This document shows positions 8,351-16,431 of a DNA stretch of 16,431 nt, in pieces (position 1 is the first letter of the stretch; each line of letters begins with the position of its first letter). Origin of the DNA: Ophiosphaerella korrae. Lineage: Eukaryota > Ascomycota > Dothideomycetes > Pleosporales > Phaeosphaeriaceae. The notes beneath the pieces were generated by a model. It saw only the letters and a program-made list of their open reading frames with translations, was not told the DNA's origin and ran no database searches. Where the stretch lies: assembly GCA_028456385.1 (NCBI GenBank), contig JALNQF010000699.1, positions 1 to 16,431 on the forward strand. Direction: 5' to 3'. A program made the position numbers and the translations under genes.

Positions 8351-9291
8351 TACTTAATATAATAAGAGCTAGAGTAGCTTCTATAATATTCTTAAAGTTT
8401 ATCTTAGCTTTTAAAGTAAAAGACTATTTAGATAATTTAGTATTATTATAAGCTATTAGCTTATAAAAGTAGTTAGTATAAATCTAAAGTTTTACTATTT
8501 TATAAGTAGTTTTAGAGATTAAGTTTTACTAAGCTTACTATATATTATCTAGCTATAATAATAGTTTTACTTAAGCTTTATTAATAACTCTTCTTATATA
8601 ATTTATAACTAAAGGACCTAGTTATAATTAAGTACTTATACTTAGTAAAAGAGATACTAGAAATAAGATAATAATACTAAATATTAGCTTAAATATACTT
8701 ACTATAAGCTTTACTACTCTTTAAAGATATTAGATAAACTAACTTAAGACTATTATAATAAGAATAAAGAATTATTTTTATACTATTTTTAGAAACTTAG
8801 TTTATAAAAAGTCTATTATTATATTAAAAATAAGAAAGTAAAGAAAATAGTAAAGAGCTTAATATTAATAAAGAAACTAAATTAATAACTTTAGCTTTAA
8901 GATAGTAAAATAAAAACCTACTTAAAGAAAAGAATAGTATTATTAAAATAATAAGAGAAACTAAAATAAAACTAATTAGTATTAATATAAGTACTAATAA
9001 AGTATAAAATAAGTAAAGTAATAACTTTATAGCTTTATAAGTTGTAGTACTTATAAAGCTTTAAAGCTAATAAGTTAATAGAAGTATATAGTAATAAGTA
9101 ATATATATTATTAAGATAGTATTAGTAATCTAATCTCTAACTAAAAATAAAAATATATTAATATTATTAAAATTACTTTATTATTTATAGCCTATAACTA
9201 ATTATAATATATACTTTAGCTATTAACTTCTAATCTACTATACTCTCTAAAGTAGTTACTTATAGTTAATAATAAGTAACTCTAGTATATA
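8351..9291 (+). repeat. 3' LTR of copy B (type II LTR with palindrome)
   Basis: About 940 bp, starting TACTTAATATAATAAGAGCT. It is most similar to the LTR at 15598 onward: both share the ACTATTTAGATAATTTAGTATTATTATAAGC-type block after the start, which the type I LTRs lack. It carries a near-perfect inverted repeat at 9025-9066. No gene is present. Confidence 0.75.
9025..9066. repeat. inverted repeat inside LTR (17-bp arms)
   Basis: Arms CTTTATAGCTTTATAAG (9025-9041) and CTTATAAAGCTTTAAAG (9050-9066) are complementary except at one position, around an 8-base loop. The same palindromic module, with other lengths, occurs in the LTR pieces at 9481-9573 and 16311-16354. It is absent from the LTRs at 4895-5912 and 5913-6928. 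Confidence 0.8.
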
Positions 9292-9795
9292 GATTAGAAA
9301 CTAACTTATAATTAGAATATATAATATAAATAATCTATAGTTATATATAATAAATTATTATAAGTATAATAAGAGAAATTAAAATAGAACTAATTAGTTC
9401 TAACTTAAGTTCTAATAAAGTATAAAATAAGTAGAGTAATAATTTAATTAAGAAGTTAATTATAAAAAAGATATATAATAACTTTATAGCTTTATAATTC
9501 TTTATATCTATAAAGTTATAAAGCTATTAACTTTATAACTTTATAAAGATTAGTACCTATAAAGCTATAAAGCTAAAGAATTAGTAAAGGTATATAGTTA
9601 GTAGTAATATATATTATTAAGATAGTATTAGTAATTTAATTATTAACTACAAGTAATAATATATTAATATAATAAGAACTATTCTATTATTCTAAGTTTA
9701 TTATAGATTATAATATATACTTTTATTATTAACTTTTAATCTACTATAACTTTTTTAGAAGTTACTTATTATTAATAGTAAGTAATCCTATTATA
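9292..9795 (+). repeat. partial 5' LTR of copy C
   Basis: Only the 3' half of the LTR is present. Positions 9357-9795 match the 3' LTR of the same copy and end at CCTATTATA, before the leader. The first 65 bp or so (9292-9356) match an LTR segment that in copy A lies downstream of the block that follows here, so the order is disturbed. An inverted repeat is present: ACTTTATAGCTTTATA (9481-9496) with TATAAAGCTATAAAGC (9558-9573), one mismatch, with smaller copies of the same motif between the arms. Confidence 0.7.
9481..9573. repeat. expanded palindromic module in LTR
   Basis: The outer arms at 9481-9496 and 9558-9573 pair with one mismatch. Inside them lie further TATAAAGTTATAAAGCT and AACTTTATAACTTTATA arms (about 9509-9547), so the module looks like a nested duplication of one hairpin. 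The copy B module is about 42 bp and this one about 93 bp. Confidence 0.75.
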
Positions 9796-10870
9796 CTTAA
9801 CTAATTTAGTTATTAGATAAAGTAAAGTATAAGTAGTATATAGTCTAAGCTAATATAATAGTAAAAAGTATAATTAAAAAAAGAAGTAAAGTACTTCTAA
9901 GTAGTTATAAGTTAGATAGAACTAACTAGGTAGTAGTTAAAATATACTTAAATAACCTAATTACTAAAAAGAAAGATATATAACTTATAATTAAAGCTCT
10001 AGAAATATAGAATAAAAAACTATAAGAATTTATTAAATTAAATAAAGCTTAAATTAAAGCTATTATAGAAAGATGAAACTAAATAAAATAAATTACTTTA
10101 AGACTAGAAATAAGTATAATAAAGAAACTACTTAAAATATTTATACTTAAGAAATTTAATAGAATAAAAAAGAAGCTAAGACTTTTTTAACTTTAGTATA
10201 AGTATAAATAGATATTTAAGTACTATACTTTAATATAAAATAAAAGAAGATTATATATATTAGAATATACCTAAAAAGAAAAGCTTTAAGATAGTTTAAA
10301 CCTTATTAGATAGACTTTAGCCTAAAAGTTCTAAGAATTAAAAAAGATAAAATAATAGTAATCTTTAGTAAATATAAATACTTTATATATAGAATAAGAG
10401 TAGTATTTAAAAATATAGATATTACTTAATAAGTTAAAAAAAGGTTAAAAAACTTAAGTAATAAAGAAGTATTTTAGAAGATATATCTAGATTTAAATAA
10501 CTATTATAAAATATAGAATAGAATAAACTATCTTTTATATTAAAACTTAAATAGAGACTAAAGGTAAATATCTAATATAAACTAATTTAGATAAAGAAAC
10601 TAAGAATTTTAATAGCTTTAAAAAGATAATTAATATAAGTAGATAATAACTTCTAAAACTAATAAATAAATAAATATAGTAGATATTATAGAAACTATTA
10701 TAGTAAAGACTTTATAATACTAGATACTAATAAAGATAGTAAAAAGAAAAATAAAGACTTGATATACTTTAACTATAGTAAGAAAAGATACTATATAAAA
10801 GACTACTAATTAAAAAAAAGATATAATATATTATAAATATAAAAAGCTAAAATACTTTATAAAAGACTAT
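9796..10870 (+). pseudogene. Ty3/gypsy gag with CCHC knuckle (copy C), preceded by leader
   Basis: The first part after the LTR is leader; the true start codon cannot be chosen because Met codons are now Ile. From about 10150 the frame reads K-K-F-N-x-I-K-x-K-L-R-L-F, the K-F-x-G-x-x-x-x-L-x-x-F start of the gag capsid domain. A following segment (about 10400-10450) reads V-V-F-K-N-I-D-I-T with K-R-L after it. That corresponds to F-G-D-x-D-x-x-x-x-A-E-R-x-L in this family. The knuckle is at 10765-10806 (Y-F-N-Y-S-K-K-R-Y-Y-I-K-D-Y for C-F-N-C-G-K-K-G-H-Y-I-K-D-C). It fits C-x2-C-x4-H-x4-C, with all four ligands now Tyr. Gag forms the particle and binds genomic RNA. Many Gln and Trp stops are present, with frame slips between segments. 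Confidence 0.8.
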
Positions 10871-10985
10871 AAAAGTAAAGATTTTAAAAAAGAAAAAGAA
10901 CCTTAGTTAAATATAACTAAAGATAAAAAGAAAGTACTTTAAATATAAGCTAAACTTTAAGAAAAAGTAGTAGTAAGGTAAATAT

Positions 10986-11437
10986 AATAGGTTACATATT
11001 ATTAACTATAGGTAACCTATCTTATAAAGGTTAGTAGATTAAAAGTTAATAATAAAAGTTTATATAAGTAATCTATAATAGCTATAAATAGTAGAAGATA
11101 TTTTATAACTATTTTATACTAGTATTCTATAGTTAAAAGATTAAATTACTAATACTATCCTAGTAATATATATTACTACTAACTATATAGTAATATTATC
11201 TTAGTAGCTTTATAACTTTATATTTACTAAGATTATAAATTTATAACTTTATTATATAATAACTTTATATTTACTAAGATTATAAATTTATAAATTTATT
11301 ATATATCTTAATTATAGTTAGTTTCCTAATTAAGTTTATTATCTTATAAGTTATTACCTTACTTATCTTATACTTTATTAGTAGCTAAGCTTAAACTAAT
11401 TAGCTCTATTTTAGTTTCTCTTATTACTACTATAATA
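10986..11437 (-). repeat. inverted partial LTR of the same gypsy family inside copy C
   Basis: On the minus strand this reads as the 3' part of the family LTR. From right to left it contains the AATAAGAGAAACTAAAATAG block, ACTAATAAAGTATAAGATAA, AGTAGTAATATATATTACTA and AACTTTTAATCTACTA. It ends in GTAACCTATTATA at about 10986. It lacks roughly the first half of the LTR. The right boundary, near 11437, is where similarity stops and gag-pol-like A-rich coding sequence resumes. It sits between the gag knuckle and the protease. Confidence 0.75.
11214..11305. repeat. 47-bp tandem duplication within the inverted LTR piece
   Basis: Unit 1 (11214-11258) and unit 2 (11261-11305) begin with 32 identical bases (AACTTTATATTTACTAAGAT and onward) and differ once in the next 13. 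The other LTR copies show no such duplication. Confidence 0.9.
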
Positions 11438-12780
11438 GTAAAAAATTATAATATATAATACTCTATTAAACCTTTTATTATAGAAGATAACTACTATATA
11501 TTCTTTTTTAGTAAAAAAAGAGTAAAATAGTTTTTATAAAAGAATAGAGTAGTAGTAATAAAAGAAAGAATTTAAGACTAGCTTAAAAAAACTAATAAAG
11601 TTACTTCTAAAGAAATAAAAAGTAATAAAAAGTAAATTAAAGTTAGAAGTATAAAATATACTTTAGTTTATAGATACTATAGTAGCTATATAATAATAGA
11701 TATAGTAAAATAAAATAAATATTTGTAGTTTATTTAAAAATACTTACTAGTTATAAGTATAGAGAAAGTATATAAAGACTAGAAAATATATAATTCTAAA
11801 AATATAAAGTTTATATTATTTAAGTAATAGATAAAATAATATATAGTTATAGTAAAAAGAATACTTATATAAAAAGAATAGTAGTTCTTTATAAAAAATA
11901 TATAATAGATTAATAAAGCTTATATACTAAGTATACTAGTAGAATACTATATTCTAGTATAAATAAGACCTAGTACTAATAAGTACAAGTAAGAAGATAA
12001 TAAAAGAATAAACCAAGAATATCTAGTATACTAAAATACTAATTTTTATATATATAGAGAAGCTAAAGTAAGAAATTATACCTAGGTAGTATAAAGAAAA
12101 GAATATAATTATATAAAAGCTATCTAAAGAAAAGATATTAAAGGTTAAAAATTACTTAGTTTACTTAATAAAGAGTATATAGTAATTAGACGTAAAAAGA
12201 AACTACTTAGAGAATATATTCTAGTAAGACTATAGAATAAATATATAGAATATATAAACTAGAAATAATAAGTAAAGTAATAGCTTTAAAAAGATAAATT
12301 ATTTATAAAATAGGTTAAGTAATAAAAGTTAATAGTATAATAAGCTTATATTTTATAAAAAAGAAAATATATAAAAAAAAAGTACAAGTTATAATTAATA
12401 GAAAAGCTATAAAAAAATTTATATTAAAGAAATTTATATAAGGCTAAAGAATAAAGTATACTATAAAGAAGTATTTTTAATAATTAAGTATAATTAAGAG
12501 TAAACTATTTTAGAAACTATTAGGTTTAAGATAGTACTTTCTATATTAGAACTAATAAAGTTAAAGATTAAAAATATAGTTATAGATATAATAATAATAA
12601 TAAATAATAAATAAAAAATAGTATTAAGAATACTATAGTTATAAATAACTAACCTAAAGATTAATTAAAGAATAAATAAAATTAGCTACTCTAAAAAAGA
12701 AATATAAAAAGCTTATATAAATACTTATAAAGAAGAATTCTAAAAAGAATATAAGAAATAAAAAAAGTAACTTATAGAAC
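11438..12780 (+). pseudogene. gag-pol spacer and protease (copy C)
   Basis: The first 900 bp or so show coding-like A-rich sequence with RIP stops, but no motif I can name. A candidate protease site is at 12391-12423: Ile-Ile-Asn-Arg-Lys-Ala-Ile-Lys-Lys-Phe-Ile, matching I-x-D-S-G-A-T-x-N-F-I. In it the catalytic Asp has become Asn (AAT at 12397, after ATT) and the Gly has become Lys. A protease C-terminal motif reads I-V-L-R-I-L-stop-L (about 12600-12625) for I-V-L-G-M-P-W-L. It is followed by I-T-N-L-K-I-N-stop for the usual N-P-x-I-D-W. The segment after it leads in frame into RT. The active-site call is tentative; the C-terminal motif is firmer. Confidence 0.6.
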
Positions 12781-14250
12781 TAAATAACTACTTTCTAGAA
12801 TTTTAGCTATATAACTTAGTAATAGATTTAAAAAAAAGTAAGAATATAGGCTAGAGCTTAGTCTATAAAAAGTTAGAAGAAAAAACTAAAATTAAGTAAG
12901 TATTTATTAAAAATATAATAAAGAATAAATAGATATAAAACTCTTAATTCTTAGTAGTATATAGATTTATATTTATAGATAAAAAAAGAATAAATAATAA
13001 ATAACTTTATATAGACTTTAGAAAAATAAATATAATTATAGATAAAAACTTATATTATTTATTATATATATATAAAATATAAAATAAGGTATAAAGTGTA
13101 AAAATCTTTATAAAACTATACGTTTAGAATACTTACTATTAAATTAGAATTAAAAAAGAAAATAAATAGAAAACTATATTTAAAACGTAGTATAAACTAT
13201 TTAAATACGTAGTAATACTAATAAGATTAATAAATATACTAGAAGTATTTTAAGAAAGAATTAATATAGTCTAAAGAAAATACCTAGATATATTTATATT
13301 TCTATATCTAGATAATATCTTTATATTTTATAAATAGAAATAGAATATATATAATATATATATAAAGTACTAGAAAAACTAGTAGAAAATAAATTATTTT
13401 TTAAAATAAAAAAATATAAAAGAAATATAAAAGAAATAGAATTTTTTAGATATATTATAGAACTAAGAAAAATAAAGATTAACTTAAGAAATATTAAAGT
13501 AATCTAAGAATAGCTAATACTAAAGAAGTTATAAAAAGTATAAAAGTTTTATAAACTAGTAAACTTTTATTAAAAGCTAATAGTAAAATAGTTTAAACTA
13601 ATAGAAATATTAATAAAACTTATAAAAAAAAATTTACTATTTAAATAGAATTAAGAATATAATAAAGTATTTAACTAGATTAAATAAAAGTTTATAGAAA
13701 ACCTAGTTATTAGAATATATAACCTAGACTTACTAGTAAAAGTAAAAATTTAAATATTAAATATAGTCTATAGAATAGTACTAATATAAGAACACTAAGT
13801 TATTAAGTAAGAATCTCTAGTTAAATACTTTTTTAAGAAAATAAAACTAGTAGAATTTAACTATTTAATTTATAATTAAGAAATACTAGTAATTTATAAA
13901 GTATTTTAGTAGTAAGAATTATACTTATAAAAAGTAAATTATTAAATAAAAGTCTATATAAACTATAAGAATTTTATAAAATTTATAATAAATAAAAACT
14001 TATTATAATATTTTATTAGATAGTAGAAATACTTATTAATATTAAACTTTAAAATTATATATCTTAAGAATAAAGATAATTAATTTATAAATACGTTAAG
14101 TAAAAAACTAAATTTATAAAAAGAAGTAAATACTACTAGTATAGTTTTAGTTAAAAATAAAGAAGAATATTTAGTCCTAAATATACTTAGAATAGCTATA
14201 ACTCTAAAGAGAAAAAATAGTAAACTAAATAAATAGATTTAAAAAGAAAT
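12781..14250 (+). pseudogene. Ty3/gypsy reverse transcriptase and RNase H (copy C)
   Basis: RT frame: L-V-I-D-L-K (about 12822) and E-E-K-T-K-I-K before the palm. Then come P-F-I-F-I-D-K-K-like residues (around 12965), L-Y-I-D-F-R-K-I-N (13005-13031, the R-x-C-V-D-Y-R-x-L-N block) and T-I-F-K-T-stop-Y (T-x-F-x-T-Q-Y). The catalytic loop reads Y-L-D-N at 13305-13316, where Y-L-D-D is expected. RNase H follows in another frame from about 13800. It shows K-Y-F-F-K-K-I-K-L-V-E-F-N-Y (for A-Y-F-S-x-K-L-x-x-x-E-x-N-Y), I-Y-N-stop-E-I-L and, near 14095, I-N-T-L-S-K-K-L (D-A-L-S-R-R-P). At least one indel separates the two frames. The enzyme copies RNA into cDNA; this one is dead by stops and by the active-site change. 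Confidence 0.85.
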
Positions 14251-15574
14251 ATAAAAAGCTTTTAAAAAAATAAAAAAACTTATAAAAGCTTATAAAAGAA
14301 AATATATTCTAAATAAAATATAGAGAAAGTTTATATATTAGTTTTATAAAAAACTAGTATATAGATACTAAAGTACTAATAAAATACTAGATAGGCTTTT
14401 AAGAGATTACTATATTTTAAAATTAAAATAACTAGGAATAGAAGTACTATAAGACTTTATAGAATACTATAAAATTAAATATAGTAGATATATACAAAAT
14501 AAAATAATATAACTAGTTAAAGTACTAAAATAACTATAAAGTATTATTATAATAGACTTTATTATAAAGCTACTTTAGCTAAAAGATTTAATATTATAAA
14601 TTAAGTATAATAAAATACTAATAATATTAAATAAGCTTATAAAGTACTTATACTTTAGACTATATAAAAAGAAAAGTAAGATAGAAGTTAATATATATTA
14701 GGTACTAGGAACTATAATTAGCTAATATAATATACTAGATAAAAATATAAAATTTATATTTAAATTATAGAGAATAATAATAGTATTTTTAGAAGTTAAA
14801 TATACTATATTAATAGTATACTATCTATAAATAAATTAAATAGTAGAATAATACTTAAAATACTACTTTAACTATAACTAAAATAATTAAGTATAACTAC
14901 TACCTATTATAGAGCTAGTATATAATAGTATAAAAAATATAGTAATAAAAGTATTACTTTTTATTATAAACTATAGATTTAACTCTAATATATACTAAAT
15001 ACTAAGAACTAAAGTATTTTAGTCTTTAAAAAGAAAAAACCTTACTAATAAACTAAAAGAAATATATAATTAACTATAATAGGATATAGAATTCTTATAA
15101 AATTAAATAATAAAGTATTATAATAAAAAATATAAAAATAGACTTTAGTTTAAAAAAAGAGAAAAAGTATAGTTAATATAAAAAATATTAAAAGTAAAAA
15201 ACTAAGTTTAAAACTAGATTATATAAAGATTAAACTATATAAAGTAAAAAAGAAAGTTATACTACTTATATTTAAATTAAAACTACTAGATAAAATAAAG
15301 ATATACTTAATATTCTATTTAGTACTACTAAAAAAGTACTATAAGAAGTAAAACTACTAGTATATAAAGTAGATATATATAAAGAATAAAAAGAATAAAA
15401 AGTTAATTTTTTTTTAATACTAATTCTATAATAGAAGAAATTACTACCTAGTAAAATTAATAAGTAAAGATTAAAAAAGATAACTATAAAAAGATATATA
15501 GAAACTAAAATAGTTCTAAAATTAAAACTTTCTAGAATACTTTATAGTAAACTAAAAGAACTTATATTACTAAT
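14251..15574 (+). pseudogene. Ty3/gypsy integrase plus chromodomain (copy C), catalytic Glu block deleted
   Basis: The same family domains as copies A and B. The first Asp (I-D-F-I) is at 14555 and the second (L-D-K-N) at 14738, in one frame with RNase H. Against copy A there are two in-frame deletions: 15 bp just before the second Asp (near 14730), and 21 bp near 14831 that removes the codons containing the Glu of D-x-x-x-E. The chromodomain follows (about 15395-15500), with Y-Y-L-V-K readable near 15445-15455. Gln and Trp positions are stops. The deletions make this copy dead even apart from RIP. Confidence 0.83.
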
Positions 15575-15597
15575 AATAAATAAAGAGACGATAAGAG

Positions 15598-16431
15598 TAC
15601 TTAATATAACTAAAGCTAAAGTAGTCTTTATAGTATCTTTAAAGTTTATATTAGCTTCTAAAGTATAAAACTATTTAGATAATTTAGTATTATTATAAGC
15701 TATTAGCTTATAAAAGTAGTTAGTATAAGCCTAAAGTTTTACTATTTTATATATAGTTTTAGAAATTAAGTTATACTAAGCTTACTCTTTATTAGCTAGC
15801 TATAATAATAGTTTTACTTAAGCTTTATTAATAGCTCTCTTTATTTAATTTAGAACTAAGAGATATAGTTATAATTAAATACATATATTTAGTAAGAGAA
15901 ATACTAAAAAGAGTATAATAGTACTAAATATTAGTATAAATCTACTTACTATAAGCTTTACTAGTTTGTAAGAATATAAAATAAGCTAACCTAAGACTAT
16001 TATAATAAGAATTAAGAAATATTTTAATACTAATTTAAATAACTTAATTTATAAAAAGTTCTTTATTTTACTAAAAATAATAAAGTATAGAGAATTATAA
16101 AGAACTTAATATTAATAAAAAAACTAAGTTAATAACTTTAGCTTTAAGATAGTAAAATCAAAACTTACTTAAAAAGAAGAATAGTATTATAAGTATAATA
16201 AGAGAAATTAAGATAGAACTAATTAGTTATAACTTAAGTATTATATAAGTATAAGATAAGTAAAGTAATAATTTTAATTAAAAAGTTAATTATATTAGAA
16301 ATATAAAATAACTTTAAAGCTTTATAAGGCTTAGTATCTATAAAGCTATAAACTTAAAGAATTAGTAAAAGTATATAGTTAGTAGTAATATATATTATTA
16401 GAATAGTATTAGTAATTTAATTATTAACTAT
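15598..16431 (+). repeat. 3' LTR of copy C (type II), cut by window edge
   Basis: It starts TACTTAATATAACTAAAGCT directly after a purine-rich run (15577-15597). It matches the copy B 3' LTR in its first half and the partial 5' LTR of copy C in its second half. The palindrome arms ACTTTAAAGCTTTATA and TATAAAGCTATAAACT are at 16311-16326 and 16339-16354. The 3' end lies outside the window, about 130 bp on by comparison with the 5' LTR. No gene is present. Confidence 0.8.

Larger units (their letters stand above)
5913..9291 (+). mobile_element. Ty3/gypsy chromovirus copy B, internally deleted
   Basis: The structure is LTR (5913-6928), a short internal region of about 1.4 kb (6929-8350) holding only the last codons before integrase, integrase and chromodomain, then LTR (8351-9291). 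The whole of gag, protease and RT is absent. The two LTRs are not the same subtype in their middles, so this may be a recombinant rather than one element with its own pair of LTRs. It lies head-to-tail with copies A and C. Confidence 0.65.
9292..16431 (+). mobile_element. Ty3/gypsy chromovirus copy C, near full length
   Basis: In order: partial 5' LTR, gag with CCHC knuckle, an inverted LTR fragment as an insertion or rearrangement, protease, RT, RNase H, integrase, chromodomain, and a 3' LTR that runs off the right edge. Gene order with integrase after RNase H marks Ty3/gypsy, and the C-terminal chromodomain marks the chromovirus branch. The 5' and 3' LTRs align with each other (9357-9660 against 16180-16431), so they belong to the same subtype and probably the same element. 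All domains carry RIP stops. Confidence 0.82.

Noticed and set aside
13760..13762. RNase H first catalytic Asp changed to Asn
   Set aside because: The alignment around this codon is loose, and the G would have followed A, which does not fit the RIP context seen elsewhere. I therefore do not claim this residue.
1..16431. An alternative genetic code reading TAA/TAG as Gln (ciliate-like)
   Set aside because: Stops also sit at conserved Trp positions, Cys and His ligands are replaced by Tyr, and catalytic Asp/Glu are replaced by Asn/Lys. CA and TG are depleted in non-coding LTRs too. Mutation explains all of this; a code change does not.
1..16431. An organellar or apicomplexan AT-rich genome
   Set aside because: The content is LTR retrotransposons with a strand-symmetric CA/TG loss. 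There are no organellar genes, rRNA or tRNA, and CG still occurs while CA does not.
1..16431. Numerous short open frames on both strands
   Set aside because: None starts with a credible ATG or extends over a recognised domain. They are accidental gaps between RIP stops in other frames of the dead elements.

Overview
The window is fungal transposon-derived heterochromatin and contains no host gene that I can support. It is extremely A+T rich. It is also almost empty of the dinucleotides CA and TG, while TA is in great excess. That is the signature of repeat-induced point mutation (RIP, CpA to TpA on both strands), so the source is most likely a filamentous ascomycete (Pezizomycotina) with AT-rich, RIP-ed blocks. 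I cannot name the species from this DNA. Every coding region is dead. Trp and Gln codons have become stops, His and Cys have become Tyr, and Met has become Ile, yet long frames can still be followed by family motifs.

Layout. (1) Positions 1-3144, minus strand: the 5' part of a Ty1/copia element (leader or LTR, gag, protease, GAG-pre-integrase, integrase) in one uninterrupted frame from 2625 to the left edge; its RT would lie outside. Its leader holds a symmetric 12-bp minisatellite (2791-2922). (2) Positions 3145-3555: a run of 19 T and about 390 bp of visibly less mutated DNA, possibly the 3' end of a LINE or a scrap of unique DNA. (3) Positions 3556-16431, plus strand: three head-to-tail copies of one Ty3/gypsy chromovirus family. 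Copy A (3556-5912) keeps only integrase, chromodomain and 3' LTR. Copy B (5913-9291) is LTR, short internal region (integrase and chromodomain), LTR. Copy C (9292-16431) is nearly full length: partial 5' LTR, gag with CCHC knuckle, protease, RT, RNase H, integrase, chromodomain and a 3' LTR cut by the window edge. An inverted LTR piece of the same family lies between gag and pol of copy C.

How the parts fit. The chromovirus organisation is gag-PR-RT-RNaseH-IN-chromodomain. In living relatives the chromodomain directs integration to heterochromatin, which suits several same-family copies piled into one silent block. RIP then disabled all copies. The pattern of which catalytic residues survived follows local base context: G after T was lost, G after A or G was kept. 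Coordinates of LTR and element borders are good to about 15 bp, because the TG/CA termini have been mutated to TA.
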